A stretch of 8,516 nt of DNA from Gammaproteobacteria bacterium (GTDB lineage Bacteria; Pseudomonadota; Gammaproteobacteria; Arenicellales; Arenicellaceae), in contig JAUHZM010000122.1 of the NCBI GenBank assembly GCA_030426005.1, forward strand, positions 1 to 8,516, in the 5' to 3' direction. Shown in pieces: positions 7,894-8,516 of this stretch. Under the pieces are notes generated by a model. The model saw nothing but the letters and a program-made list of their open reading frames with translations, was not told the DNA's origin and made no database searches. The translations under genes were made by a program, and so were the position numbers. How positions within the stretch are numbered: position 1 is the first letter of the stretch; the number at the start of each line of letters is the position of its first letter.

Positions 7894-7983
7894 CTTGGTG
7901 GTCGGCTGGCTGGTATCGGCAAAAGAAGCCGAGATTGCGGAGACGCAAACCCAAAACGCAGCAACACTGGCTGAATTAGATCA
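7868..7983. other. Head-to-head overlap of two 5' ends (possible junction)
   Basis: The minus-strand family gene (TTG 7893) and the plus-strand carboxypeptidase (ATG 7868) start inside each other and overlap by 26 bases. The plus frame is open from 7655 and the minus frame from the stop at 7983, so the frames alone do not locate the boundary. Composition does: the minus frame looks like real protein up to about 7890, and the plus frame (charged coiled coil) from about 7915. That leaves roughly 20-30 bases, with no ribosome binding site or promoter for either gene. A recombination or assembly junction is possible. Confidence 0.5.
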
Positions 7984-8516
7984 AGAAATCGAGGAAATCA
8001 AGGCACGCAAAGCCGAGGAAGAACGACTTCGCAAGCTTGAGGAAGCGAAGAAGACCGCCGCAGCCGTTATCGCAAATCCACAAAAAAGTTCGACGATTGA
8101 CGCATCGACGTGTAACGTTTCTGGAACACACAATGATCCAAGCCAAATCGATGTCCTCGTGAACAAAAAACACTGCGTACAACCGTTATCCTATGCCCCT
8201 ACCGATTTAGTAACTGCGTACGGCGCAACACTCAGCGCCAAAGCGATAACGCAATTCAAGAAAATGTATGAAGCTGCTCAGGCGGCCGGCCAAGGATTTT
8301 CAGTGACCAGTAGCTACCGATCGTATTCAACCCAGGTCAGTACCTACAATTATTGGGTTGGTGTCAGTGGTGCAGCTGGTGCCGATACCTACAGCGCCCG
8401 TCCAGGCTATAGCGAGCACCAAACCGGATTCGTCATTGATGTGGCCAATGCTAGCGGCAGCTGCGCACTCGATTGCTTTGGCACCACCTCGCAGTATCAA
8501 TGGATGCAAAAAAACG
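7868..8516 (+). CDS. Exported zinc D-Ala-D-Ala carboxypeptidase, VanY/M15B type, with N-terminal coiled coil; 3' end cut by window edge
   Basis: The frame is open to the right edge (216 codons from ATG 7868; GTG 7898 is the alternative start; no Shine-Dalgarno before either). Residues 6-18 form a short hydrophobic run ending in VSA, a weak signal peptide or anchor. Residues 19-68 are charged and heptad-like, a coiled coil. A V-N-K-x-H segment (98-102) and a following Y-x-P-x-D-L match the usual start of the M15B catalytic domain. The catalytic signature is clear: SSYRSYSTQ (148-156, with substrate-binding R151) and SARPGYSEHQ with zinc ligand H184, then zinc ligand D191 seven residues later. 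The catalytic Glu and third His ligand lie past the edge. Known members trim the terminal D-Ala from peptidoglycan stem peptides. Cysteines C82/C103 and C199/C203 suggest disulfides and thus an extracytoplasmic location. The gene is divergent from the operon, so no functional link to it is implied. Confidence 0.88.
   Translation, partial: MTRNSLTANLVVGWLVSAKEAEIAETQTQNAATLAELDQEIEEIKARKAEEERLRKLEEAKKTAAAVIANPQKSSTIDASTCNVSGTHNDPSQIDVLVNKKHCVQPLSYAPTDLVTAYGATLSAKAITQFKKMYEAAQAAGQGFSVTSSYRSYSTQVSTYNYWVGVSGAAGADTYSARPGYSEHQTGFVIDVANASGSCALDCFGTTSQYQWMQKN

Noticed and set aside
7891..7980. Signal-peptide-like stretch (hydrophobic run ending in SASFA) in the minus frame just upstream of the TTG start at 7893
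   Set aside because: The frame has no start codon before the TGA at 7983-7981 and no basic n-region. The same bases encode the charged coiled coil of the plus-strand peptidase, and complements of charged codons often read as hydrophobic. It may be worth revisiting only if a sequencing error is found there.
7973..8001. Promoter-like pair on the minus strand: TTGATT (7996-8001), 17-base spacer, TAATTC (7973-7978)
   Set aside because: The -10 element matches the consensus poorly, and the pair lies inside the peptidase coding sequence; such matches are expected by chance.

Overview
The window is almost entirely coding. It holds a leftward (minus-strand) run of five genes filling positions 1-7893, and the 5' part of one rightward gene from about 7868 to the right edge. 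I see no RNA gene, insertion sequence, CRISPR array or convincing terminator, and no gene-free stretch longer than 35 bases. Leader-type signal peptides, strong Shine-Dalgarno sites and mid-range GC by eye fit a Gram-negative bacterium, perhaps a gammaproteobacterium. That placement is a guess, because no housekeeping marker is present.

The five minus-strand genes are all members of one divergent family. In transcription order they are 7893-6508 (461 aa), 6501-5371 (376 aa), 5393-3600 (597 aa), 3577-1796 (593 aa) and 1760-<1 (at least 586 aa, cut by the left edge, probably about 700 aa). Four have a clear signal peptide. The three long ones share, in order: an aromatic Y-Y-L-P motif; a G-G-x-x-H strand; a block with a G-A turn followed by (P)TSD-type residues; a variable, partly helical middle; a G-N-[IV]-x-x-L motif with a following F-x-x-R; a W-S-x-x-G-G motif; and a strand-rich C-terminal block ending in an x-Y-x-[VI]-x-W-like strand. 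The two promoter-proximal genes keep the first and last blocks but lack the recognisable middle. I do not recognise the family and assign no biochemical function. The tight spacing (gaps of 35, 22 and 6 bases and one 23-base overlap) indicates one operon whose exported products probably act together in the periplasm or at the surface.

The rightward gene encodes an exported zinc D-Ala-D-Ala carboxypeptidase of the VanY/M15B type behind a charged coiled coil. Its third zinc ligand lies beyond the right edge. Its 5' end collides head-to-head with the 5' end of the first operon gene: the two reading frames overlap, neither has a ribosome binding site, and there is no room for a promoter between them. 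This is the most anomalous spot in the window. It could be an unusual overlapping divergent start, a recombination or deletion junction, or an assembly chimera.
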